From: Arabidopsis thaliana
Taxonomy: Eukaryota > Streptophyta > Magnoliopsida > Brassicales > Brassicaceae
Direction of reading: 5' to 3'
Length of the DNA: 64,000 nt
Assembly: GCF_000001735.4 (NCBI RefSeq)
Contig: NC_003075.7
Span: forward strand, 1,489,001-1,553,000
Position numbers and translations under genes: made by a program. Under the pieces are notes generated by a model. It was not told the origin of the DNA and did not search any database. It worked only from the letters and a program-made list of their open reading frames with translations. The first letter of the stretch is position 1, and every line of letters starts with the position of its first letter. Positions 38,480 through 51,099 of the stretch are shown piece after piece.

Positions 38480-39070
38480 GAAGTGAACTATAAAAAGATT
38501 GTGACTTGTTGTAGCAAGCAAGGCATGATAGAATGTGGCTGACATGAAGACTAGAGCAAAGGCTAGTGACGGCAAAGCCAACTAAAAGGCTCTGTGAACG
38601 AGTCGAGTCTTCGAGATCACCCAACTGAGCCCAGATAAGAGCAACTATTGCTACAAGGAGCTCTGCATTGCCACATTGTCATATACCATAAATAATAAGT
38701 TGATTATTGGAAAAAATGGCCATCATGCCCAAGTTCGGAGCTACTAATGGTAAGATGCAAACAAACCTGTATTCTTGGCCTTCAAAGCCACGTTTCCAAC
38801 CGTCAATCAAAGTTCGTCTTTCTCCCTTATTGCCTGTAGTTCTCAAGATTGCTATCGCAAGTGGGACATTACCAACTTCGCACTGCCAAAGACTAGGGAG
38901 ATATTCCATTTCTATTGGCAAGAAACTGGTTACATTAACCAGACATGCAGCTATCTCCACATGGCGACCTTTCAAGGCCAAATGCATAGCAGTATCTCCA
39001 CTCTGTCCTCCAGATTACATAGATTCAGTCTCAACCTCTCTCAGACAGCCTAGCTGAATCTATGATATCG
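38480..39070 (-). pseudogene. Ankyrin/PGG pseudogene P2
   Basis: Two decayed pieces lie on the minus strand. 38480-38700 resembles the middle of the membrane exon (AQLGD-like and HRAF-like segments with stops and indels). 38760-39070 resembles the ankyrin exon (MHLALKGRHVEIAACLVN and GNVPLAIAIL). Frames shift several times. It abuts duplicated flanking block S1. Confidence 0.7.
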
Positions 39071-39830
39071 ATGCAACAAACGCTTCAATAATAGCTAAGT
39101 GGTCAGCACGAGGAAGAACATGGTTTAGAGAGCCACTCTCGATATATAATACTACAATTTCTTCCATAAAGCCCCTTCTTATATCGAGTCAACAAAACAT
39201 CTCGTCCCCAAATAATGTCTCAAGAATACAAACAATGATCAACTCGAGAACTTGGAGTTGGCTAGAAAAAAACACCAAGCTCGAAGACAATACCAGGGGA
39301 CAGATGCTTCGTTTACTCGACATTGTAAGGGGTTTAATGGATGAAAAAGTAGTATTATATATTAAGAATGTGTTGATATACAATGACGAAGCTGATACCA
39401 AGTAGCTGAAATTGAAGAACTGAAGATACCAGATTCTCTAGCTACTCCGCAAACCTTCTAAAGCATCTGAAATTGAACAGTGAAGTATATATAAAAAAAG
39501 CATCCAATGGCAGGTGAATTGAACAGATCAACTCCGCGATGATAAGCATTCATAGAAAAAGAAGGCTCCAGTTTTTATATATTGTCCATCCTCTTAAGCA
39601 AGAAGAAGTGGTCAAGCAAACAAGACATGATCCAAAAGAAGAAAGCGTTGAATGGATAATAAAATATTCAACGACTTACTGGTTTCTCTGAACTTGATAT
39701 GTTAGTTTTGCAGAAGCAGAACATATGTATGTGTTGTACCAAATCCTATAGTATCCAATTCAACATCTCTCCATGCTTCGCTCGAAAAATCCATAACCCT
39801 AAACATTAAAAGTCTTCGAAAATATAGGAC
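39040..39830 (-). repeat. Segmental duplication S1, copy 2
   Basis: Closest to the copy at 46330-47100: the two share long runs from the ankyrin exon edge (cagacagcctagctgaatct) through the cttatatcgagtcaacaaaa block. It is less similar to 34240-35060. Confidence 0.8.
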
Positions 39831-40290
39831 GCTATTAATAGGCTGATAGCATTAGAGTGATGCATTCAACAGTATCTAATCTGTCCCCAATCCTCCAAAT
39901 CTGCGTTTTTCTCCTCCCTTTTCGCTTCGATTTCTGATTTTGATTATTTGTCCATTCCGTGATTCCATAAAGAGAGCAGTTCCATCGAGGTTTCATCATT
40001 TTACCAAATGTCGAATTTAAACTTTGAGAAAAGGAGAGCAGTGCGACTAATGATGAGCCATGACCATGGATATAATTGTACGGCGGCATCACACGGCCGC
40101 AAATACCCGATTAGCTGTCTCAGCCGAACCGCCCATTTTATTTTATTTTATTTTTTTGTCATAATTTGGACAACTGCCTACTAAAAAAGTCGAACTCAAC
40201 GTGGTGTTCACAATTGGGCCTATAAAGTTTAACACAAATGGGCCCAGTTTTTAGTAATCCCTTTTATCTCAGCGACGCCGTTTATCTAAC
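39770..40290 (-). repeat. Segmental duplication S3, copy 1
   Basis: Shares blocks with 51100-51760, including gtcgaactcaacg, gttcacaattgggcctataa, and gcgacgccgttt near the right end. These appear to be the ancestral upstream regions of ankyrin genes. No coding function is seen. Confidence 0.7.
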
Positions 40291-40611
40291 TATCCCACAT
40301 TTTGCTGCAATGTGAAGAATGTTTTTTTTTTTTTGGTTTTTGGTTTTAATGTGACAATGTGAAGAATGTTCTGAACACATGAATCAACATAGCAACAGAA
40401 GCTCCATTCTCTAGCTCTAGAGAGTCTCCACACAATATATTATGTATTTTGACAAAATAGAGTACATGGAATGATGGAAACCATAAATAAAAACTCATAG
40501 ATAAATCACGAAACACCGAAAAGCCAATAACGTTTAAACAACATCTTAATCAAACAGATGAAATGATATTATTTCTTTAAAGACATTTTTTAGGATATTT
40601 TACCTTTCGAC

Positions 40612-42736
40612 TTAGTTCGCGACATAAAGATGGACGGTCTCCTGCTTCTTCTCGCAGACAATATCAACATCATCTTCATTAACAAACAACAACATAAAGT
40701 CGAGATAACATTTAGTAATTCTTTGAAGAAAAGGAGTGCCCGGAAACTGAGGGATAGCGTAAGGGGCAAGGAGATAAGCTACCACAAAAAGGAAGATGAT
40801 AGAGATAAAGATAATGCTATCAAAAAGCCAAGGATTGTGCTTTGTTGTAGCCACCACGCCGCAGAAGAATGCTGAGGACATTGAAACTAGAGAAACAAAG
40901 AGTGCTGGCAATGCCAAATGAAAGGTTTTATGAACAAGTACTGGATCCCCCAGTTGTGCCCATATTAGAGCAACTATTGCCAGAACAGAGCTTTGCATCG
41001 CCAATGTGTTAAACACCAGAAAAATCGAGAGGAAGTCATCATCGTCCAAAATTGCAATTCCCCTTTTTGGAGTAGAACTACTAAATCCTCCTGGTATGGC
41101 AATACCTGCAGCAAATGCCACAGTAGCTACTAGAGTTGCCACAAGTAGAAGTACATTGATACTGTCTTTGTATTTGTTACCGGCTACTTTTTCTGATCTG
41201 CTTTTTAATGTTATTCCACTTGTGGGTATCATTTTAAACCCTCTTGGCGAACAAGTGCACAATAAGACCATCAACGTCATTCTCTGTTATCCAAAGAAGA
41301 TGAACAAATGGAAATAAGAGAAAAGGCTTTATATTGTATCAAAAACAAAATAACGTACAGACAGATATACCTCTCGAAAGACGTAATTGGACTGCAGATT
41401 CGACTCCGCTATATCCAGAGCACTCAAGCCATCTTTGTTACGTATATGTAGGTGGTTTCCCAAAGTGAACTTATTAAGTATATTAACAGTTCGAGGACGC
41501 CACGTTAAGGTGGCTAAGTGCAGAGGTGTATTCCCATCCACATCTTGCTCCATAATCAGATCATTCTTTATCAAATCATAAGCCTTGATGACTTGTAATA
41601 GGTAAGTTCCAGTTTTCCCACTTTTTGCCGCAATGTGAAGAATGTTCTGACCTTGTTTGTTAAGTAGGTATTGTGAATCGGGACAACACTTGAGAAGCTT
41701 TAGGAAAATTTTGACGCGACCCTTCTCCACTGCCATGTGGATTGGATAGGAACCATCATCATCACACTCAAAGACATTTGATGTTGATCGGTGTAAGAGA
41801 TTGACTACCCCTTTATAGTACCCTACGTATGCTGCAACTGAAAGGCAGGTCCGTCCTTCTTCATCTCGTTCATTGACAAGACTTGGGTCTTCACTGAGAA
41901 TAACATCAAGGATATCTGCTCACACAAATACTTGATTATCTTTTTGAGGAAGCAAATGTGATAGAAAGAAAAACTAGAATTAGTTTTTTCTCGCAAGCAA
42001 AAATGAATAACTGGATGAAACACAAACCTGAGTTTTTGGCCTTTAGAGCCGCGTGTACAAGCGACTTTCTCCCTTCTAACTTTGATGCCAAGTTACATGT
42101 CTGTCCAGGAACGTACATCATTGCTTCCACTAGGGTTAGACTTCCAGCAATTATAGCCGTAAACAAAGGAGATACTCCATGGTTATTTGCAAGAAACGAA
42201 GCAAGGTGGTTGGCCTTTACCAGACATGCAGCTGTCTTCAAATGGCCGCCTTTCAAGGCTAAGTGCAGAGCGGTATTTCCATCTATATCCTTCATAGCAT
42301 ATAGATTCACTCTCTCCCTCTCTTCTTCAGAGAGTCCATCTGAAATTTCATTTACTCTCGCAACAAAAGCCTCAACAACAGCTAAACGGCCAGCAGCGGC
42401 AGCGGCATGAAGCGGAATCTGGTCCTTGGAGTTTGTTTCCAAAAGAAGACATGGGCATTCAGAGACGATTCTCTTCACTAGCTCAAGTCGACCCCAAGCA
42501 GCAGCAAGGTGAAGAGTGAAATCTCCTGTTTCGTTCCTGAAACATGCCAATGGTGTATTGTTGTTAGTCTTCATCTTATCCAAAAACTTTACGTTCCCTG
42601 CTCTCATTGCGCTAAAGATCTCAGGATTCATCGACACATATTCTCCGGGTAAGTCATAAAGATTCGTAACGAGCATTTGAATAGATCCAGTGTCTCCAGT
42701 AATGCAGTCAATGATCAGATGAAACGCCCTCGTCAT
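40612..42736 (-). CDS. Ankyrin-repeat/PGG membrane protein B (AT4G03450-like)
   Basis: Three exons (42028-42736, 41371-41915, 40612-41283) give 641 residues. The N-terminus is short, and residues about 45 to 415 carry ankyrin repeats (TLHLAAAWGRLELVK, PLHAAAAAGRLAVVE, ALHLALKGGHLKTAACLV, PIHMAVEKGRVKIF, ILHIAAKSGK, PLHLATLTWRPRTV). The last exon contains the PGG block (YKDSINVLLLVATLVATVAF, IPGGF) and four hydrophobic helices ending FLLLFVNEDD-like. The third ankyrin repeat is uninterrupted, unlike in genes A and E. A cytosolic and membrane location is inferred. The 641-residue length agrees with my memory of AT4G03450. Confidence 0.9.
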
Positions 42737-43272
42737 TAATCTCTGTGCCTTGTTTGTTTCGTGTAAAGCTGTCGTTGGAATTATAAAATTAAAGAAGCTT
42801 AAGTTTTAAGCTTAAAAAGGCAACCGCATATCTCAACGTAACTATCACCAAGAAGATTAAAAAGGAAGATAGCAGGAGACTCATAGGCGGAGACTTAGAC
42901 CGATAGTAGCTTTGTCCGCCCGCATGAAGACTTGGAAGATTCCTTACAAAAAACAAAATAGAAACCTGGAAGATGTCTGAACAAGACAAAATTCTATCGA
43001 AGATTTCAAGGCCTTTCTTCTCGTAGCCACAAAAATAAAACATCATAAATGCATTACTAAAATAATTATAAAAAACACTAGATTCAATATTAGAGGGACT
43101 CGACGAAATTTACTCATTTCCTGGAAAATCAAAACAAATACAAAAAAAATCAAATATACTTAAAACTAAAATTTAAGAGAAAAATATTCGGTAGAATTAT
43201 TTAGAATAAAATTTGTCTTGTACAGACATCTTCCAAGTTTCAATCTTTATTTAGAGAATATTCGTGCTATTT

Positions 43273-43381
43273 AATACTCTCCACATACTTTACATGCAAG
43301 TAAGTTATAACTTAGTATGTCGTGGATCATGTCGTGGTAAAATACTCTCCACATACTTTACATGCAAGTAAGTTATAACTT
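43273..43381. repeat. 41-bp direct repeat
   Basis: Two copies of a 41-bp sequence beginning aatactctccacatacttta lie at 43273-43313 and 43341-43381, separated by 27 bp that includes a gtcgtg doublet. It is a recent local duplication with no coding role seen. The rest of 42740-44330 holds no supported gene. Confidence 0.85.
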
Positions 43382-43947
43382 TGTGTCGCTGATTGCTGAC
43401 GCAGCGATTACAAAAGAACATGACCGTGATCAGTTTATAAATTTCTATCACAGCCAGGAGAAGGAAGATGAAGAAATTGAGAAACCTCATGAGCTTGTGG
43501 CTCCACTAAGGATAGATGCATATTGTAAATTGATCCCTGTTTTTAAGCTCTCTTTTTTTGGCATGGATCAAACTCTTTAGGTCTTCTACTATTGTAAGTT
43601 TGTGACAACTACATTTTCATATATTGATATTTACTCTCTTAGCAAAAAAAAAAAAAGACATGGCAAGAGAGAAGAAGATCGGGTAATATCACTCTGTACA
43701 CATGGAAGACCTTATAATTAGTTTGACTAGTTGTTAACTGTACAAATGTTACTGTTAACTTATTTTAGACGATTTTACCTTTTACAATTTCTTTTATTTT
43801 TTACAATAAACTAATAACTATGTTAACAAGATAACAAAATAGTTAATTTATATACCTAGAAAACATAAAAACTAAAATTCAAATACATAAAAAGTATAGT
43901 TAACAAAATATCACTGTTAACATAATATATCACATAAATTATAAATT

Positions 43948-44035
43948 TATCGCGATATAATATGATTTAATACGGTATATTTATAATCTTATCGCGATAT
44001 AATATAATTTAACATAATATATTTATAAACTTATT
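43948..44035. repeat. Imperfect AT-rich tandem repeat
   Basis: Two units of about 42 bp start tatcgcgatataatat and end tatttataa-ct. The second differs at several positions. The surrounding 43740-44300 is very AT-rich and may be an old transposon, but no ends could be fixed. Confidence 0.6.
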
Positions 44036-44339
44036 GATCTATATTTTGTTATCATGTTAACATAATAGTTATCAGTTAATTCATAATATACTTTTATTTA
44101 TATATTTGATAAACAATATCATTTGAATCAGATAAAAGACGTCTGTAATAATTTTCTTATGTTGTTAAATAATTTAAGATGAGCGGAAGGGTATTTTTGT
44201 CCAACTTATATAAGTTGAGGAAAGAGAACTAATTATACAAAAATTATAGGTATATTCTTAATTTTTATGTTTTCTGGGTATATAAATTAATATAACCCAA
44301 GAAGATTATAGATGTAATGGAAAAGACTATGACAAGTCC

Positions 44340-45440
44340 TCTACAATTTCCTACTGTAATAACCACCCAAAAATAGAACGCAGGGCATGCAGAATATAGC
44401 AAAAAACAGTAATGGTGACGCCACTTAAAAGGATCTGTGAGCGAGTGTAGGATCCCTCAACTGCACATAAATCCGAGTTAAGTATTGTCATAACAGAGAT
44501 TTGCATTGCAAGGGTGTCAAATACAAGATAAGAAAATAGAAGAGGTTGGGGGCATTGGCTAATGTTGCCATTCCCAAGTTTGGAGAAGAGTTGTCAAAGC
44601 CTCCTGCCATTGTAAAACCTACAGAAAAAGTTACTGTGGCTACAACTACAAGCCTACAAGACATACCACCAGTAGAGGTAAATATTTGGTTTTATCACAG
44701 TTTGTGAAATGATATAGATGTAATTTCCCAGTATTTGCTGCAATGTGAACAACGTTCTGACCATGCATGTTAATCAGGTGTTTTGAGTCTGGAAAACGTT
44801 TTAGAATCTCTTTTGACAACCTTGACGTGGCCACTCTTTGCTGCGATATGGGTTGGAAAACATTTATCATCGTTTACACGTAAACAACCTTTGTTGATCG
44901 ATCTAACAGGTTGCATTACTCCTTTATGAAACGCTATGGATGCTCTAGATGAAAGACAAGTTATTCCTTCTTCATCTCGTTCATTTCCAAGACTTGGATC
45001 TTCTTTAAGAAAAGCATTAAGGTCATCTGTATAAATTAGCCCACATGCAAAGATTTAGTCTTCCGTCTCAATACTAGCTGAATATAGAAATTTGAACAAA
45101 CTAAACATAGCTACTAATGGGTAAGAAGCATCAAAAACAAACCTGTATTCTTCGCCTAAAAATCCATGTATAGAAGAAATTTTCTACCCTTCCAACTGAA
45201 TTAAAGTTAGACTTTCTCCCTCCAAGTCCATCATTGCCTCTAGTTCTCAACATTTCTGTCATAAGTGAAACGTTACAAGCTTCTACTGCCAAATACAAGG
45301 GAGATTTTCCATCTTTATTCGCAAAAAATGAAGACATTGGTTCATATTGACAAGACATCAGCTAGCTCCACATGGCGACCTGTGAAGGTCAAATGCATAG
45401 CAGTATATCCATCTCTTTCCTTTCGATCATATAGATCTTC
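44340..45440 (-). pseudogene. Ankyrin/PGG pseudogene P3
   Basis: Ordered relics of a whole gene lie on the minus strand. 44340-44660 is the membrane exon (NFSVGFTMAGGF-like region, frame broken). 44660-45030 is the second ankyrin exon (KEILKRFPDSKHLINMHGQNVVHIAA). 45130-45440 is the first ankyrin exon (FFANKDGKSPLYLAVEACNVSLM). Stops and indels are many. It is related to the ankyrin part of P1 at 33580-34290. Confidence 0.75.
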
Positions 45441-46260
45441 GTTTATTACTATAATCCCTTTAGTGTTCCAAACTTTCAAGCAATGTGGCAGCACCCGGAG
45501 AAGTAGCTATGAGTGTGAATGCCACCTTTTACATAAAGAATTGGAAAGTCTGGCTCTAAACCCAAATGATTATAGAAAAAAAGTCAACACAGAGACTGAG
45601 GCATGAACAAAAAGGAAAGCGAATTATGTCAAACAACCATTGAATGAACAACATGTCGTATACTAACCAAGTGCCACACCAAGTTAGAGTCTTTCAACAA
45701 AGTTTTTCCACATATCCGTGAGAAACATGTATTGGTTTTACATAACCACAGATCATGTACTGAAATTGTTAGGCATTCTAGGATAAATATAGTTGGGAGC
45801 CTTTTGGCTTTGGGAGAGTTCTTAACCTTGATTCAAATGTAAGAAGACAGTATCAATACTTGATTCTTATCAGAATTGCTAGGAGATCTCTAAAAACAGA
45901 GCTCAAGATTAGAAATCACGGCAAGCCAGAATCATAGAGGCTGCCTCAAAACCAACTATAAGCTAGCGAAAATGCAATCACGTTTATTCAATACATCTGA
46001 CGTAACTTACATGACACATTTTGGTAAAAGAAAAAGCTGAGTAGTGATCTACCTCGGATACTTTCAGTACTTGTTTCTGTTGTCACCAGCAGCCAAAAAC
46101 ATAAGAAAATAGGGAGAGTAAATGATGTGTCTAAGAAAGGGATGGGTAGGAGAATGTGGGGACAACATATGGAATAATGATCAGCAGCAAAATCAAAAGG
46201 AAGATCAAGCCGATCATCACTGACATAAACACTGTCTAGAGCTTTGTCTAACAGATAGCA
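45430..46260 (-). repeat. Segmental duplication S2, copy 1
   Basis: Matches 47806-48500 closely, including caaactttcaagcaatgtg, cagcacccggagaagt, gaattggaaagtct and aggctgcctcaaaaccaact. A third, partial and more diverged copy is at 33045-33300. Confidence 0.85.
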
Positions 46261-46319
46261 AAACCCTTCATAATATCCTAAGGATGCTCCAAAAGAAAGA
46301 CAAGTCCTTTTTTTTTCCA
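45960..46319 (-). pseudogene. Deletion derivative P4 of ankyrin gene C
   Basis: The right part matches the beginning of exon 2 of the gene at 48354 (CLSFGASLGYYEGFCYLLDKALDSVYVSDD). The left part matches that gene's last codons and 3' flank. About 0.95 kb between is missing: sequence equal to 48513 continues directly into sequence equal to 49437, near 46214. At about 46319 it ends abruptly in a T-run and continues as block S1. Confidence 0.85.
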
Positions 46320-46329
46320 GTCTCAACCT

Positions 46330-47400
46330 CTCTCAGACAGCCTAGCTGAATCTATGATATCGATGCAACAAACGCTTTAATAATAGCTAAGTGGTCAGCA
46401 CGAGGAAGAACATGGTTTGGAGAGCCATTCTCAATATATAATACTACAATTTCTTCCATAAAGCCCCTTCTTATATCGAGTCAACAAAACATCTCGTCCC
46501 CAAATAATGTGTCAGAATACAAACAATGATCAACTCGAGAACTTGGGGCTGGCTAGAAAAACACACCAAGCTCGAAGACAATACCAGGGGACAGATGCTT
46601 CGTTTACTCGACATTGTAAGGGGATTAATGGATGAAAAAGTAGTATTGTATATTAAGAATGTGTTGATATAAAGTGACGAAGCTGATACCAAGTAGCAGA
46701 AAGTGAAGATACGAGATTCTCTAGCTACTCTGCAAACCTTCTAACGCACCTGAAATTGAAACAAAGCATCCAATGGCAGGTGAAACTGTTCAGAATTTTC
46801 AAATGTTTACAGAACCAACTCCACGATGATAAGCAGCATTTATAGAAACAAAGAAGGCTCCAGCTTCTATATACATCCTCTAAGTAAGAAGGAATGGTAA
46901 AAGAAACAAGACATGATCAAAAAGAAGAAAGCATTCAATGGATAATAAATATCCAACGACTTGCTGGTTTCTTGAACGTGATATGTTGTTATTGTCAATC
47001 AAGAGTATAGTTTTGCAGAAACACAACATATGTATATGGGTGTACTAAAGAAACATCTCTCCATACTCTAAACACGTGTCTTCGAAAAAAGAGGTCGTTA
47101 TAATAGGCTTGTAGCAATTAAAACCCCAGACTTTGTACCCAAAGCTAAGTTTGGGATTTTTGGGATTTCTTTCCAACTCTCTTCTAATTTAGTTTCATTT
47201 TTAAAAAATTCTTTCAAAACAATTCAAATTAGCTAACATTTGACTGTTAAAACGTTTTTCTCTTTTCTGCTGCAGTAAAATTCTTACATTACAACCAACG
47301 AAAAAAAACCTTAACACTAGCCGCGTTTATTACGAGCAGGAAAGTAAACGCCAAAACTATAGTGATCAAATAAAGACAAGGCAATTTCAAACGATGCAAT
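46330..47400 (-). repeat. Segmental duplication S1, copy 3
   Basis: Equals 39040-39830 and 34240-35198 in order. Its far end joins a partial copy of the last exon of gene A (47404-47697), so it was copied from the gene A side. The junction to P4 at 46320 marks a recombination point. Confidence 0.85.
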
Positions 47401-47403
47401 TCT

Positions 47404-47697
47404 TTAAAGCACTTTCGACTTTTCCGCTTGGACCCCGCTTGAAGATCCCATGGACTCCCCACTCTTCACACACGTGTGAGATGAGCCGGTGGTGTAATTT
47501 TTTTCATCATCATCTTCATTAACAAACAGCAATAGAAAATCAAGATATGAACTAGTCAAAACTCCAACAATAAGAAGCCCGTAAACCTGCGGGATCACAT
47601 AAGGGGTAAGGACTAAGGAGGCTGCGGTTATACAAATGAAAATCAGAAAAACAAAGCTCAAGATGCGTTCCCGATACGAAACTTCAGAAAAATCCAT
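47404..47697 (-). pseudogene. 3' fragment P5 of ankyrin gene A last exon
   Basis: A 97-codon open frame is nearly identical over its last 75 residues to the end of gene A (TPYVIPQVYGL.I.GVLTSSYLDFLLLFVNEDD and SSSGVQAEKSKVL). It lacks the ankyrin region and three membrane helices, and the first 20 or so codons are unrelated. It is not expected to give a working protein. Confidence 0.85.
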
Positions 47698-47805
47698 TTA
47701 AGAACTAAGTCCTCACACAAAGATTATGAAAAGACAGTATCAGTTCCCCAACCATAAGAAAAAACAGAGAACCCATCAACCATATAAAGAAGAGGGAAAT
47801 ATATC

Positions 47806-48500
47806 TTCGTTTATTTCAATAATCCCTTTAGTGCTCCAAACTTTCAAGCAATGTGCCAGCACCCGGAGAAGTTAGGTATGAGTGTGGATGCCACCTTTTA
47901 GATAAAGAATTGGAAAGTCTAGCTCTACTACGATGAAAAAAGTCAATATGGAGACTGAGGCATGAACCAACATGGAAAGCTAATTATGTAAAACAACTAT
48001 TGAATCAACAACATGTCGTATACTAACATAGATTACAAAGCATGGCCAGAATCATAGAGGCTGCCTCAAAACCAACTATAAGTATTAGTTTCTCTCATAT
48101 TGAGATCGAGAGAGAAACAGAATTGTAAAATATCTTCATTCAATCGTAAAAGATGTACAAAGAAAGACTTAAATACTAAGACTCTTAACCAGAGTTGATA
48201 ACCAAGCTAGACATAAAGTACTACACCAACCTAGTGATATCTAATAATAAGCTGGTGAAAAATGCAATCACGTTTACTCGATACATCTGACGTAACTTAC
48301 ATGACACATTTTGGTAAAACAGAAAGCTGCGTAGTGATTTACCGCGGATAGCTTTAGTACTTGTTTCTGTTGTCACCAGCGACCAAAAGCATAAGGAAAT
48401 AGGGGTAGTAAAAGATGTGTCTAAGAAAGGGTTGGGTAGGAGAATGTGGGGACACATATGGAATAATGATCAGCAGCAAAACCAAGAGGAAGATCAAGCC
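47806..48500 (-). repeat. Segmental duplication S2, copy 2
   Basis: This is the counterpart of 45430-46260. It includes the 3' flank of gene C and its last codons, so this is the copy still attached to an intact gene. Confidence 0.8.
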
Positions 48501-50408
48501 GATGCCCAATATGAAATACGCAAGCAAAGGGAGGTGGCTTACTGCAGCATACGTGCCAGCCATAAAAGCTATTGACATGGATGTAAGCGCAAGTCCGAGA
48601 AGTGGCAACGCAAGGTTGAAAGCTTTCATGATAAGAGAAAGATCGCCCAATTGCGCCCAAATGAGAGCAACTATTGTTATGATAGAACAGTACATCGCCA
48701 AGGTGTCGAATACCAGAAACACTTGGAACGCTGTTTTCTTGGCCAATGTTGCCATTCCAAAGTTGGGAACAGAACCATTGTAACCCCCTGGTAGTGTAAA
48801 CCCTGCAGTGAAAGTCATAGTGGCTACAAGAGTGGCCACTAACAGAAGTGTATTAACCCGATCTTTGTACTTTCCACCATCTGAGTTTTGTGTTACTGGA
48901 GTCGATAATATTAGTTTGGGACCTCTTGGTGCACCAGCAGATATCAAAGCCATCCAAGTCAACCTCTGTAGTATCACCAGAATGAAGCAAATTATATAAA
49001 GTACATACATAAGCATTACCGGTTTATAATGATAATTTATACACCATACCTCAAAAAATGTGTAGCTGGAATCCATGTTTTTCTCAGCGATATCTAGAGC
49101 TGTGACACCGTCATGGTTCAGCGTTTTCAGGTCAACTCTGTTGTCCCAAGTGAGCATACTCACAACTTTAGGGTGCCAGTTTTTGGTGGCCAAATGCAAT
49201 GGCGTGTTTCCATTTGCATCTTCTTCATTAATCAACTTTTCCTTGTTCTTATCCTTACAACATCTTAAAATAAATTTGAGGACTTCGATTTTTCCATTCT
49301 TTGCCGCAACATGAAGAACATTTTGATTTTCTCTGTCAAGTAACTCAAGTGCGTCTGGACAACGTTTAAGAATTGCCTTGAGAATTTTGACATAACCATA
49401 CTTCACGGCCATATGAATTGGAAAGGACCCATCATCATCACTGACATAAACACTGTCTAGAGCCTTGTCTAACAGATAGCAAAACCCTTCATAATACCCT
49501 AAGGATGCTCCAAAAGAAAGACAAGTCCTTCCTTCATCTCTAAAGTTAATAAGACTTGCATCTTCACTAAGTATAGCAACAAGAATATCTGCTAAAAAGG
49601 TATTTTTTGGCATTGTAAATAACTTGAACAAGACACATAAAGTGCTAGTTAAGGTTTATCGAAAGAACGAACCTTTTCTCCTAGCCTTCATCGCGCCATG
49701 TACTATGGATCTTCCTCCAATCTTTGAAGCTAAAGTAGATGTGCTACTTGATCCATTATTTGAATGTTGCCACATTGTTTTTGCAAGATCAGCCTGTCCA
49801 GCTTCAACAGCTAAATACAAGGGAGAAACCCCATCGTTGTTTGCTACAAAAGACAAACTTTGCTCTGCACAAACCAAACAGGAAGCCACCTTCAAATGTT
49901 TTCTTTTTAAAGAGACATGTAAAGCATTGTCTTGGTGTCTGTCCTTGGCAAAGTATATCTTTTTGGCAACACCAGGCTTATTACAAGATATATCTTTGAT
50001 AAAACTAACCAGAGCCTCAACAACAGCGAGATGGCCTGCACCTGCTGCAACATGGAGAGCAACTTCCCCCATGGAATTTGACTTCATAAGCAGACCTGGG
50101 TACGCATTGAGTATATAACACACTAAGTCGGTGTGACCCGCGGCTGCAGCAAGATGAAGCATTGTATTCCCATGATCGTTCACTGAGCTTAAAGCAATGT
50201 TAACATCAAATTTCATATCTCTCAGGTAAGTTTCATCACCTGCTCTTACAGCGGCGATGGTCTTTGGACCCATTGGCACAGTTTCACTTGTGTCATTGAA
50301 GAGAGTTGACAAATCGAGAGAGTGCGTACGCCCGGTTTCGTCTGCATAAAACATCCTAGAGCTTGCGTCTTTCTTCTGACGGTCAAAATCCAGATCAGAC
50401 CTTCCCAT
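48354..50408 (-). CDS. Ankyrin-repeat/PGG membrane protein C (AT4G03460-like)
   Basis: Three coding exons (49673-50408, 49050-49588, 48354-48965) give 628 residues. The chosen ATG at 50406-50408 (MGRSDLDFDRQKK) lies 17 bases after a good acceptor at 50425. A 230-bp leader intron (50425-50654) and a leader exon upstream support this start. Ankyrin repeats include MLHLAAAAGHTDLV, ALHVAAGAGHLAVVE, PLYLAVEAGQADLA, PIHMAVKYGYVKILK, VLHVAAKNGKIEVLK and PLHLATKNWHPKVV. The last exon has the PGG block (YKDRVNTLLLVATLVATMTF, LPGGY) and four helices. It belongs, with gene G and the plus-strand relic at 60597, to a subtype distinct from A, B, D and E. Cytosolic and membrane location is inferred. Confidence 0.88.
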
Positions 50409-51099
50409 ATTGATAATTTGGCGCCTAAACAATAAGGAATAAATTTTTTTAAAAAAACTACATACGATGAATTGATGAAGTAGAAACAAATATGCTTAGA
50501 TCATTGAGACTCAAAGGTTTTATATTTAATGATTGAACCGCAAGGTAATTGTATATCATGCACTAACATAGTTGCCTGAATCTTCATATAACAGAAGCTC
50601 AAAGAGAAAGAAAACAATGAAAACAGAGTAAAAAGTAAGCTTGAGGTTTCTCACCTTATTCGTCAGCCGAAGCAACGACTTGATGCTGGAGGGCTCAGGG
50701 AAGGCTTTTCCCAACTTCAATATTTCCAAATGCTTGCAGAACCAACTCCACAATGCTTGAGATATAGATTGGTAAGTGGTATCTACAGAAAAAAGAAGTC
50801 TTAAGATTTTACTATTGTCCATCACGGAAGAAGAAATAGTCAACTATTTAAAAGGAAGCAAACGCGTACCTTCTTTGTTTTTCCTTTCCCATCAGAAAAA
50901 AGGAAGCATCAAATTCAACAGATAAAAAACCCTTATAATTTGTAAGGGGTTTCTCAAGTCTACCTTATTTGTAATATTACAAAGAAAACAAGACATGATC
51001 CAAAAGAAGAAAGCATTTTGTGGGATACTTATACTATTATTTATATAGAAAGTCAACGACTTATGGGTTTATTCAACTTCTAAGGTCAACTATCTCATC

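Noticed and set aside
43362-43580. 72-codon plus-strand frame (DAAITKEHDRDQFINFYHSQEKEDEE)
   Set aside because: The acidic, protein-like composition is suggestive of a gene fragment, but I recognise no family and it overlaps the 41-bp repeat. A protein search with a plant hit would be needed.
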